From JACVRW01 sp963814095 (lineage in GTDB: Bacteria; Actinomycetota; Thermoleophilia; Solirubrobacterales; Thermoleophilaceae): a stretch of DNA of 64,000 nucleotides. This document shows positions 1 to 7,650 of this stretch, piece after piece. The stretch is from positions 360,462 to 424,461 of the forward strand of contig CAWFBT010000027.1 of NCBI GenBank assembly GCA_963814095.1, in the 5' to 3' direction. The notes below the pieces were generated by a model, which had not been told where the DNA came from, searched no databases, and was given only the letters and a program-made list of their open reading frames with translations. The translations under genes and the position numbers were made by a program. Numbering within the stretch: the stretch's first letter is position 1; each line of letters opens with the position of its first letter.

Positions 1-882
1 GTCCGCACGGCGTCGGCCGACTCCAACCCCGACCTGTTCTGGGCGCTGCGCGGCGGCGGCGGCAACTTCGGCGTCGTCAGCTCGTTCACCTTCGACTTGA
101 AGGAGCTCGGGCCCGACGTCGCGTTCGCGGCGGTGATGTACCCGCTCGAGGAGGTCGCCGACGTGCTGCGCAAGTGGCGCGCGTACGTCGAGCAGGCGCC
201 GAACGAGGTCACCTCGGTCTGCGTCACGATCACCTTCCCGGCGAACCCGGAGATGCCCGAGGCGGTCCACGACCGCCCGGTCGCGATCATCGGCGGCGTC
301 TACGCCGGCGGCGTCGACGAGGGCATGAAGGAGATGCAGCCGCTCCGCGAGCTCGGGACGGTGCTCTTCGACATGTCCGGGCCCACGCCGTTCACCGCGG
401 TGCAGTCCGGCTTCGACCCGCTGTTCCCGCGTAACGCGCTGCGCGCGTACTGGAAGTCGACCTACCTCCAGGAGCTGAGCGACGACGCAATCGACGTGAT
501 CGCCGGACGGGCGCTCGACCGGCCCGCGCCGCTGACCCTCGTCAACACGTTCCACATGGGCGGCGCGATCGGCGACGTCGACCCGGAGGAGACAGCGTTC
601 GCGGAGCGCTCCGCGCCGTACATGATCTCGATCGACGGCATGTGGACCGAGCCGGCCGACGACGCGGCGAACATCGAGTGGGTGCGCTCGGCGTACGGGC
701 AACTCGAGCCGTTCAGCAACGGAAGCGTGTACCTCAACTTCACCGGCCGCGCCGACGAGGCGCCGAGTGCCGGTGTCGACAGCGCCTTCGGGCGCAACCT
801 GCTCAGGCTCGCCGAGCTCAAGGCGGTGTACGACCCTGAGAACTTCTTCAAGCTGAACGACAACATCCCCCCAGCGAAGTAA
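1..882 (+). CDS. FAD-linked oxidase, BBE-type, 5' end missing
   Basis: The frame is open from base 1 and ends at TAA 880-882, so only the C-terminal 293 residues are present. The first residues contain NPDLFWALRGGGGNFG, the conserved segment closing the FAD-binding domain of berberine-bridge/6-hydroxynicotine oxidase-like enzymes. The end (YDPENFF then N) is the classic BBE C-terminal motif. Family members oxidise alcohols, sugars or amines with a bicovalent flavin; the His and Cys flavin anchors lie upstream of the window. The substrate cannot be read. A second, only distantly related FAD oxidase lies at 55846-57294. Confidence 0.9.
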   Translation, partial: VRTASADSNPDLFWALRGGGGNFGVVSSFTFDLKELGPDVAFAAVMYPLEEVADVLRKWRAYVEQAPNEVTSVCVTITFPANPEMPEAVHDRPVAIIGGVYAGGVDEGMKEMQPLRELGTVLFDMSGPTPFTAVQSGFDPLFPRNALRAYWKSTYLQELSDDAIDVIAGRALDRPAPLTLVNTFHMGGAIGDVDPEETAFAERSAPYMISIDGMWTEPADDAANIEWVRSAYGQLEPFSNGSVYLNFTGRADEAPSAGVDSAFGRNLLRLAELKAVYDPENFFKLNDNIPPAK

Positions 883-895
883 CGGCGGGTTTATT

Positions 896-941
896 CCTCT
901 GCTCCGTTTGGGGATAGTCGATCACCCAATCGGAGCAGAGG
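896..941 (+). promoter_or_regulatory. Hairpin covering the ribosome binding site of the M28 peptidase gene
   Basis: CCTCTGCTCCG (896-906) is perfectly complementary to CGGAGCAGAGG (931-941). A second stem TTGGG/CCCAA sits inside after a T-T mismatch. The right arm contains part of the AGAGGAG Shine-Dalgarno (937-943) of the gene starting at 951, so the folded form would hide it. It could equally be the terminator of the upstream oxidase, although no T run follows. Confidence 0.55.
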
Positions 942-950
942 AGCCGCCGC

Positions 951-2568
951 ATGGACGTAGGTCGCAGGTTCGTCGTCTTCCTGGCAGTGCTGATCGCAGT
1001 GGCGGTCGCGGCCGGACCTGCTTCGGCGGGCCTCGGCAACGACACGTCCAGTGAGCTCCGTCGCGCGGTCAGCGCGGCGAAGATCAAGCAGCATGAGCTC
1101 GCCCTGCAGCTGGTCGGCGACCTCTCCGGCGGCAACCGGCTGGCAGGCACGAAGGGCTACGACCGCTCGGCTCTCTACGTGGCGGCCGCCGCGCGGCTCG
1201 CGGGCCACAGCGTCTCGTTCCAGGACTTCGACTACGACCTCGACTTCCTCGCCGACTGGACGCCGCCCGTACTGCGCGTCGTGAGCGGCGGACAGCGGCG
1301 CTCCTTCAACCCCGGCATCGCCGGGGCCCAGTTCGGCGGCGACTTCGGCTCGATGTACAACTCGACGTCGGCCGACTTCACCGCCCCGGTCTGGGCGATC
1401 GACCTCAACCTGCCGGCTCCGGCCACACCGAACGGCAACACGAGCGGCTGTGAGGCGACCGACTACGACGGGATGCCGGACGGCGCGATCGCGCTCGTGC
1501 AGCGCGGCACCTGCCCGTTCGCCACGAAGTTCCAGCTGGCGGAGGAATCCGGCGCCGGCGGCGTGGTCTTCTTCAACGAGGGCACGCCGGGCGACCAGAC
1601 GCGCCAGGTACCGCTCTGGTTCGACGTCACCGGGCTTCAGACGCCCTTCATGGCCGCGTCGATCGAGACCGCCACGGCGCTCGCCAACGGCGTGAACAAC
1701 GGCTTCACCGGCCTCCGCGCCCGCTTCAAGATCGACTGGCGGCCCGGCACCTATCCGACCAAGAACGTGATCGCCGAGACGCGCTGGGGCGACCCGAACA
1801 AGGTGATCGTCGTCGGCGCGCACCTGGACAGCGTCGGGACCGGCAACGGCATCAACGACAACGGCTCGGGCTCGGCGGGCATCCTCGAGATCGCCGAGCA
1901 GCTGCGCTTCGTGCGTCCGCAGAACAAGATCCGCTTCATCTGGTTCAGCGCCGAGGAGTCGGGCCTGCTCGGCTCCGAGCACTACGTCGCCACGCTGCCG
2001 CCGGAGGAGCGGGCGAAGATCGCGGCGATGCTCAACTTCGACATGATCGGCTCGCCGAACTTCGTGCGCTTCGTCTACGACGGCGACACGTCCGACTTCC
2101 CGCCGCCCGACGTCGGGGTGCCGCCGGGCTCGGACGAGATCGAGCAGGTGTTCCTCGACTACTTCGACGACCAGGGCCTGGCGACGGCGCCGACGGCCTT
2201 CGACGGTCGCTCCGACTACGGGCCGTTCATCACGGCGGACATCCCGGCCGGTGGTCTCTTCACCGGCGCCGAGGGGATCAAGACCGCCGAGGAGGCGGCC
2301 ATCTTCGGCGGCATCGCGGGCGCGCCGTACGACCCCTGCTACCACCAGGGCTGCGACCGCCTGACGAACCTGAGCGACGCAGCGCTCGAGCAGATGGGCG
2401 ACGCGGCCGCGCACGCCACGATCACGCTCGCGCAGAGTGACGACCTGCCCGGACCCGCCGCGGCGGCTCGCTCGGCTGCGGAGCGCTCAGGCGCTCCGGA
2501 GCGCGGGCGCCCGCCACGACGCGCTGAACGGCGCGCGGCCGGTGTCGATCGGGGATGGAGGGCGCTAG
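951..2568 (+). CDS. Secreted M28 family zinc aminopeptidase with PA domain (frame break near C-terminus)
   Basis: Residues 1-26 form a signal peptide ending ASA-G. A protease-associated (PA) domain follows (about 120-250; GAIALVQRGTCPFATKF). The M28 catalytic domain has its di-zinc ligands in GAHLDSVG (H291, D293), NDNGSG, the AEESGLLG Glu pair, LNFDMIG, and the late His of CYHQGCD. It should release N-terminal amino acids from peptides outside the cell. The uninterrupted frame runs on to 2945 with arginine-rich nonsense and poor third-base GC. From about 2482 the +1 frame has normal codon bias and stops at TAG 2566-2568, before the next promoter, so I place the true end there with a one-base break at about 2455-2482. 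Confidence 0.85.
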
Positions 2569-2573
2569 CGGCT

Positions 2574-2591
2574 AGCGCTGGGCCCAGCGCT
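2574..2591. repeat. 18-bp perfect palindrome between M28 and LVIVD genes
   Basis: AGCGCTGGGCCCAGCGCT is its own reverse complement. It lies six bases after the M28 stop and five bases before a TACGGT -10 element. It may act as a terminator stem or as an operator for the next gene; there is no loop and no T tract. Confidence 0.5.
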
Positions 2592-2595
2592 GGGC

Positions 2596-2601
2596 TACGG
2601 T
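2596..2601 (+). promoter_or_regulatory. Candidate -10 box (TACGGT) for a leaderless transcript
   Basis: TACGGT is followed by only six bases before ATG 2608, and there is no Shine-Dalgarno, the arrangement of leaderless actinobacterial mRNAs. No -35 is evident. Confidence 0.35.
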
Positions 2602-2607
2602 CGGCGT

Positions 2608-4240
2608 ATGCGGTCGCTGCGCCTGCTGGGCCTAGCGCTGGTGGCCGGGCTGCTGCCGGCGGCGCCGGCCTACGCGCTCGAGGCCTCCCCTGGCGTCAGC
2701 CACCTGCGGACGCTCCCGGAGCGGGGCATCGTCTCGGCGCGGGCGGTCGGCAACCTGCTCTACGTCTCGGGCCTGAGCGGGGTCTCGATCTACGACACCA
2801 CCGACCCGCGCGCTCCGGTGCGGATCGGCCGTCTCGAGTTGCCGAACGCGCAGAACGAGGACGTGGACGTCGGCAACGGGATCATGCTGATCAGCGACGA
2901 CCCGTTCGGCGGCCGCGGCATCCTCCACGTGGTCGACGTCCGTGACCCGCGCCGCCCGCGTGTCCTGTCGCGCTACTCCACCTGGGCGCCGGGGCTGGAC
3001 CTGTTCACCGGCGGATCATCCCCCGGCCGGGGCGGCATCGGTCACACGGCGACGTGCATCGACGGCTGCCGGTGGGCGTGGCTCGCGGGCTCGCCGGACG
3101 GGATCGAGGTGGTCGACCTCAGGAACCCGAGCCACCCGCGCTTCGCCGGCACGGTCCGGGTCGGCGCCGCCGCCGGGGTCCTCGGCACCCACGACGTGCA
3201 GGTCGACAGCTGCGGGTCTCGCCTGGGTCGCGGGCTCGGCCGGGACAGCCGCCTACGACGTGAGCGACCCGGCGCATCCGCGTCTGCGCTTTCGCACGAA
3301 CCGCCGCGGCGGCGTGCGGCCCTGGAACGACGTCATCCATCACAACTCGCTGCGCGTCTCGGACAGCACGCTGCTCGTGACCGAGGAGGACCTGAGACCG
3401 GGCTGCCGCGGAGCTGGGAGCTTCGAGACCTGGGAGATCCGCGCGGGGGCCCGCGCCAGGCCACTCGACCGCTTCGAGGTCGAGCGCGATGGCCGCGCCG
3501 GGATCGTGTGCTCGTCGCACTACTTCGATCACCGTGACGGGCTCGTGGCGGCCGGCTTCTTCCAGCAGGGCGTGCGTCTCCTGAATGTCCAGGACCCGCG
3601 CCGGATCACACAGGTCGGCTACTACATCAGCGACACCGCGATGGTCTGGGGGGCGCTCTATGCGCCGACCGACCCGGCGGGCGAGGTCGTCTACGTGCTC
3701 GATCACGCCAAGGGGATAGACGTGATCGAGCTCGAGCGCTCTGCCCTGGCGCCGGTACGGCGGCCCGCCCGCCCGGGCCGTTCGAGCGATGCGCTCGAGG
3801 TCATCGGCGTCGTCGACGACGGCGTCGAGGCCGCCCGCCCCGGCCAGCGGCTGCGTATTCGCTTCGCCGCCGGGGTGGTGGCTGGACCGGCCGCCCGCAA
3901 CGTGCGCCTCGAGCTGCAGCTGCCGGCGTACGTCCGGCCGCTGCGCCTGCCCCGTGGAGCCCGCTTCGACCGCCGTGGGTGGCGCGTGCTGCTGCGCCTC
4001 CCGAGGCTGCGCTCGCCGGTGGTGCGGGTCCTGCCCGCCCGCGTCAGCCGCCGCGCCCCGGCCGGTGCGCCGCTGGAGCTGATCTTCTACGCGCGCGCCC
4101 CGGGGGACAGGCTGCCGCTGACGGATCGCTGGGTCGACCGCGGCCGCATCGGCCGCCGTGAGCGCCGCTCGCGCGGGGCGCTCGGGGTCGCGGCCGCCGG
4201 CCGGAGCTTCGGTGTCTGCGTGCTCGGACCGCGCCTCTAG
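2608..4240 (+). CDS. Secreted LVIVD-repeat (beta-propeller) protein, frame break at about 3214
   Basis: A signal peptide (MRSLRLLGLALVAGLL, cleavage after AYA) is followed by repeated units such as VVDVRDPRRPRVL, VVDLRNPSHPRF, AYDVSDPAHPRL and LLNVQDPRRI. These are the LVIVD/choice-of-anchor type beta-propeller blades of extracellular proteins of unknown function. The C-terminal 120 residues are Arg/Pro rich. The first frame runs in register to DSCG and the protein resumes one base later as LAWVAGSAGTAAYDVSDP. Removing one G from the GGG at 3214-3216 restores a single frame of about 543 residues. The stop overlaps the stop of convergent rmlB. Confidence 0.8.
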
Positions 4241-5220
4241 CCGAGCGCTTTTCCGTACTGCTGCTCGTAGTAGGCCCGGTACTCGCCCGAGCGGATCGGC
4301 CCCCACCAGGCCTCGTTCTCGCGGTACCAGTCGACCGTGCGGGCGAGCCCTTCCTCGAAGCGGACCTGCGCCTCCCAGCCGAGCTCCGCCTTCAGCTTGT
4401 CCGAGCTGAGTGAATAGCGGCGGTCGTGGCCGGGCCGGTCCTTGACGTACTCGATGAGCGACTCGTCGCGGCCGGTCAGCGCGAGGATGCGGCGCACGAC
4501 CTCGATGTTCTCGCACTCGTCGGGGCCGCCGACGTTGTAGGCCTCGCCGCTGCGGCCGCGCTCGAGCACGGCCTGGATGCCGCGCGCGAAGTCCTCCACG
4601 AACAGCCAGTTGCGGATCTGGCGGCCGTCGCCGTAGACGGGCAGCGGGTCGTCGTGGAGCGCGTTCAGGATGCACAGCGGGATCAGCTTCTCCGGGTACT
4701 GGCGCGGGCCGTAGTTGTTCGAGCCCCGGCAGATCACCGCCTCGATCCCGTGGGTGTGCGCGTGGGCGGAGACGAGCAGGTCGCCACCCGCCTTGGTCGC
4801 CGAGTAGGGCGAGGAGGGATCGAGCGGCGAGGTCTCCGTGAACGAGCCCTCCGGGATCGAGCCGTAGACCTCGTCCGTCGAGACCTGCAGATAGCGGCCG
4901 ACGCCACGCTCGCGTGCGGCGTCGAGCAGCACGCTCGTGCCGATCACGTGCGTGCGGGCGAAGGCGTCCTGGTCGGCGATCGAGCGGTCGACGTGGGACT
5001 CGGCCGCGAAGTTGACGATCGCGTCGACGCCCTCGGCGAGCTCCGTGACGAGCGCGCGGTCCTCGATCGAGCCGACCACGAGCTCGACCCCGTCGGGCAG
5101 GTTCTCGCGCCGCCCGGCGTAGGTCAGCTTGTCGAGCACGACGACGTCGTGGTCGTCCCCAACCAGGCGCACGTAGGTCGAGCCGATGAAGCCGGCGGCG
5201 CCGGTCACGAGCAGCTTCAT
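4237..5220 (-). CDS. rmlB: dTDP-glucose 4,6-dehydratase
   Basis: Extended short-chain dehydrogenase of 327 residues converting dTDP-glucose to dTDP-4-keto-6-deoxyglucose. The NAD-binding GAAGFIG is at 7-13, the catalytic TDE of STDEVYG at 115-117, and Tyr139/Lys143 in YSATK. The NNYGPRQ and YGDGRQIRNW substrate-binding segments are typical of the family. Its ATG overlaps the rmlD stop by four bases, so it is the third gene of a coupled rmlA-rmlD-rmlB operon feeding deoxysugar (probably rhamnose) synthesis for cell-surface glycans. Confidence 0.96.
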   Translation of the reverse strand: MKLLVTGAAGFIGSTYVRLVGDDHDVVVLDKLTYAGRRENLPDGVELVVGSIEDRALVTELAEGVDAIVNFAAESHVDRSIADQDAFARTHVIGTSVLLDAARERGVGRYLQVSTDEVYGSIPEGSFTETSPLDPSSPYSATKAGGDLLVSAHAHTHGIEAVICRGSNNYGPRQYPEKLIPLCILNALHDDPLPVYGDGRQIRNWLFVEDFARGIQAVLERGRSGEAYNVGGPDECENIEVVRRILALTGRDESLIEYVKDRPGHDRRYSLSSDKLKAELGWEAQVRFEEGLARTVDWYRENEAWWGPIRSGEYRAYYEQQYGKALG

Positions 5221-6029
5221 GCGCGGACCTCACGGGCGGCGAGATAGTCGCTCACGCCGCGCTGCCAGTCGGGCAGCGAGGGCTCACCGCGCTCGGTCCC
5301 GAGCACGGAGTAGGCGGGACGGTGCGCCGGGCGCGGGAACTCGGCCGTGGTGCAGGGCTCGATCTCGCAGTCGACACCGGCGCTCTCGAAGACGAAGCGC
5401 GCGAGCTCGTACCAGGAGCACTGGCCATCGCCGCTGCGGTGGTGGATGCCGTAGTCGTCGCTCTCGGCGATCTGAACGATCGCCTGCGCGAGGTGGCCGG
5501 TGTAGGTGGGCTGGCCGACCTGGTCGTCGACCACCCGCACGGAGTCGCGCTCCGCGCCGAGACGCAGCATCGTGGCGACGAAGTTGCCCCCTGCCGCGCC
5601 GAAGAGCCACGATGTGCGCACGATGTGGCTGCGCGGATTCGCCTCGAGCGTCGCGAGCTCGCCCTCCGCCTTCGAGCGACCGTAGGCGGACACCGGGTTG
5701 CGCCGGTCGGATTCGACGTAGGGGCTGTCCTTGGTCCCGTCGAAGACGTAGTCGCTCGACACGTACAGCACCCGGCCGGCAGCGCCGGCCACATTGCGGG
5801 CGCCGTCGCGGTTCACGCGCAGTGCGTCGTCCGGGCGCTCCTCCGCGCCGTCCACGTCGGTCCAGGCGGCGCAGTTGATGACGATGTCCTCCGGCCCGAT
5901 CGCAGCGCGCACGGCGTCGCCGTCGGTCACGTCGAGGTCGGCGCGGGTCACGCCGACCGCGTCCGGGCCGGCGACGCGCATCACGTCCTGTCCGAGCATC
6001 CCGCCCGCGCCTGTCACGACCAGCCTCAC
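5217..6029 (-). CDS. rmlD: dTDP-4-dehydrorhamnose reductase
   Basis: This 270-residue SDR reduces dTDP-4-keto-rhamnose to dTDP-rhamnose. It shows GAGGMLGQ near the N-terminus, the YVFDGTKDSPY loop, the catalytic YGRSKAEGE and the RTSWLFG motif. The GTG start at 6029 is chosen because translation upstream has no family similarity and because GTGA overlaps the rmlA stop by four bases, the same coupling as at the rmlD/rmlB junction. The partner epimerase RmlC is not in the window. Confidence 0.93.
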   Translation of the reverse strand: MRLVVTGAGGMLGQDVMRVAGPDAVGVTRADLDVTDGDAVRAAIGPEDIVINCAAWTDVDGAEERPDDALRVNRDGARNVAGAAGRVLYVSSDYVFDGTKDSPYVESDRRNPVSAYGRSKAEGELATLEANPRSHIVRTSWLFGAAGGNFVATMLRLGAERDSVRVVDDQVGQPTYTGHLAQAIVQIAESDDYGIHHRSGDGQCSWYELARFVFESAGVDCEIEPCTTAEFPRPAHRPAYSVLGTERGEPSLPDWQRGVSDYLAAREVRA

Positions 6030-7093
6030 AGGATCTGCACGTCCGCGTTGTCGCCGACCACGAAGCGATAGGCCTTTGGCAGCGGCGGGCCGCGCCTGAT
6101 CCTCACGTGCTTGCCGATCAGGCTCGCCTCGATGCGGTATTCGAGGTCGCTGATCTCGGAGCCGCCGAGCACGATCGAGTGCTCGAGCTCGGCGCGCTCG
6201 ATCGTCACGTCCTCCGCGATCGCGGTGTACGGGCCGATGTAGGCGTCGGTGATCCTCGATCCGCGGCCGATGATCGCGGGCCCACGGACCGTGGCGCGCT
6301 CGAGCCGCGCGCCCTCCTCGATCACCACCCGACCCTCGACGCGGCTGTCGACGAGCTCGCCGTCTATGCGCTCGGCGAGGTCGTCGAGGATCAGCCGGTT
6401 CGCCTCGAGCATGTCCTGCACCTGGCCGGTGTCCTTCCACCAACCGTGCACGATGTGCGGGTCGACGCGCAGGCCGTTGTTCACGAGCTCCTGGATCGCG
6501 TCCGTGATCTCGAGCTCGCCGCGCCCGGACGGCTCGATCGCACGCGCTGCGCCGAAGATCGCCGGGGTGAACATGTAGACGCCCACGAGCGCCAGGTCGG
6601 TCTTGGGCTCGGGCGGCTTCTCGACAAGCCGGGCCACGCGCCCGTCGCCGTCGAGCTCCGCGACGCCGTAGTGCTCGGGGTCCGGCACGGGGGTCAGCAG
6701 GATGAGCGCGTCCGGCTCGTCGGAGCGGAACGTCTCGACCAGCTTCACGATGCCGTCGCGCAGGAGGTTGTCGCCGAGGTACATGACGAACGGCGAGTCG
6801 GCGAGAAACCCCTCGGCCGTCAGCACCGCGTGCGCCAGCCCCAGCGGGGCGTCCTGCTCGATGTACTCGATCGACACGCCGAACTGCGAGCCGTCGCCCG
6901 CCGCAGCGCGGATCTCGCCGCCGGTCTCGGGGGCGATGATGATGCCGACCTCGCTGATGCCGGCGCTCGCCATCGCCTCGATCCCGTAGAAGAGCACGGG
7001 CTTGTTCGCGACGGGCACGAGCTGCTTGGCGCTCGTGTGCGTCAGCGGGCGCAGGCGCGTGCCGGTCCCCCCGGAGAGAATCAGGCCTTTCAA
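6026..7093 (-). CDS. rmlA: Glucose-1-phosphate thymidylyltransferase, long (StrD-like) form
   Basis: It forms dTDP-glucose from dTTP and glucose-1-phosphate. The nucleotide-binding signature GGTGTRLRPLT starts at residue 8 and the uridylyl/thymidylyl core occupies about 1-235. The C-terminal 120 residues (VIEEGARLERATVRG, then AYIGPYTAI) form a left-handed beta-helix, giving the 355-residue long form rather than the 290-residue RmlA. The start is TTG 7093, six bases after a perfect GGAGGT. An ATG further upstream is in frame but would run through a hairpin. First gene of the rml operon. Confidence 0.92.
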   Translation of the reverse strand: MKGLILSGGTGTRLRPLTHTSAKQLVPVANKPVLFYGIEAMASAGISEVGIIIAPETGGEIRAAAGDGSQFGVSIEYIEQDAPLGLAHAVLTAEGFLADSPFVMYLGDNLLRDGIVKLVETFRSDEPDALILLTPVPDPEHYGVAELDGDGRVARLVEKPPEPKTDLALVGVYMFTPAIFGAARAIEPSGRGELEITDAIQELVNNGLRVDPHIVHGWWKDTGQVQDMLEANRLILDDLAERIDGELVDSRVEGRVVIEEGARLERATVRGPAIIGRGSRITDAYIGPYTAIAEDVTIERAELEHSIVLGGSEISDLEYRIEASLIGKHVRIRRGPPLPKAYRFVVGDNADVQIL

Positions 7094-7099
7094 GTGATT

Positions 7100-7124
7100 A
7101 CCTCCGCGGGCATCCATGCCCGCG
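7100..7124 (-). promoter_or_regulatory. rmlA ribosome binding site with adjacent hairpin
   Basis: On the minus strand GGAGGT (7105-7100) precedes the TTG start. CGCGGGCAT (7105-7113) and ATGCCCGCG (7116-7124) form a perfect 9-bp stem with a two-base centre, directly abutting the Shine-Dalgarno. Folding would compete with ribosome access, so translational control of the rml operon is possible. Confidence 0.5.
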
Positions 7125-7127
7125 TCC

Positions 7128-7148
7128 TGATGTCGTGCTTCGACATCA
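7128..7148. repeat. Hairpin TGATGTCG/CGACATCA, end of PPOX gene
   Basis: TGATGTCG (7128-7135), loop TGCTT, CGACATCA (7141-7148): a perfect 8-bp stem that includes the stop codon of the PPOX gene. It may be a terminator. A closely similar hairpin occurs at 21365-21391. Confidence 0.5.
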
Positions 7149-7613
7149 CGTCTCAGTAACACCGCCCAGTTTTCGGTGGTCCCAGGTCACCTCTCGGTAG
7201 GGAACGAAGGTCAGGCCGACGCGCTTCTGCGCCTGCGCCGCGACCATCTCGCGGATCTCGGGCGTGAGATCGGCCGCGTAGCGCTCGAACAGCTCGAGCC
7301 CGAAGCCCTCGACCTCCGCCGGATCGCGCGCGACACGCACGTCGCACTCGAACATGACGCCGCGCAGCTCCTCGTAGCCGACGCCGTCCTCGATGCCGAG
7401 CGTGGCGCGCGAATCGCGCTCCAGGTTCTTCGCCTTCTGCGACTTCGCGTAGGTCCAGCCGCGCAGCTCGCCGTCGCCGACCACGTACCAGAGCGGCACC
7501 ATGTGCGGCAGGCCGCGCGGCCCGACCGTCGCGCACTGCATGACCATCTGCTCGGCGAGGAACGCGCGCAGCTCCTCGGGCGTCATCTCGATCTGGCTCC
7601 TGCGGGAGGCCAC
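7146..7613 (-). CDS. Pyridoxamine 5'-phosphate oxidase-fold (PPOX) protein
   Basis: A 155-residue split beta-barrel flavoprotein. The N-terminal helix TPEELRAFLAEQ leads into the strand pattern MQCATVGPRGLPHMVPLWYV, then TYAKSQKAKNLERD, the phosphate-binding segment of FMN/F420-binding PPOX proteins. Relatives reduce small molecules using FMN or F420, or bind haem; nothing here decides between them. It is upstream of rmlA on the same strand with a 52-base gap containing two hairpins, so co-transcription is possible but not certain. Confidence 0.75.
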   Translation of the reverse strand: MASRRSQIEMTPEELRAFLAEQMVMQCATVGPRGLPHMVPLWYVVGDGELRGWTYAKSQKAKNLERDSRATLGIEDGVGYEELRGVMFECDVRVARDPAEVEGFGLELFERYAADLTPEIREMVAAQAQKRVGLTFVPYREVTWDHRKLGGVTET

Positions 7614-7650
7614 GGCCGCTGGCTACCGGCGACAGCGGATCGCGCTCGGC

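Noticed and set aside
891..2414. Long minus-strand open frame opposite the M28 gene
   Set aside because: Arg/Val-rich shadow of a high-GC coding strand; no family motif. The same reasoning removes the other long opposite-strand frames, such as 10951-12561, 13439-15559, 17179-18810 and 45027-46826.
2569..2945. Continuation of the M28 peptidase frame to 2945
   Set aside because: Arg/Pro/Gly-rich translation with low third-base GC, overlapping by more than 300 bases a gene with signal peptide and LVIVD repeats; explained by a frame break.
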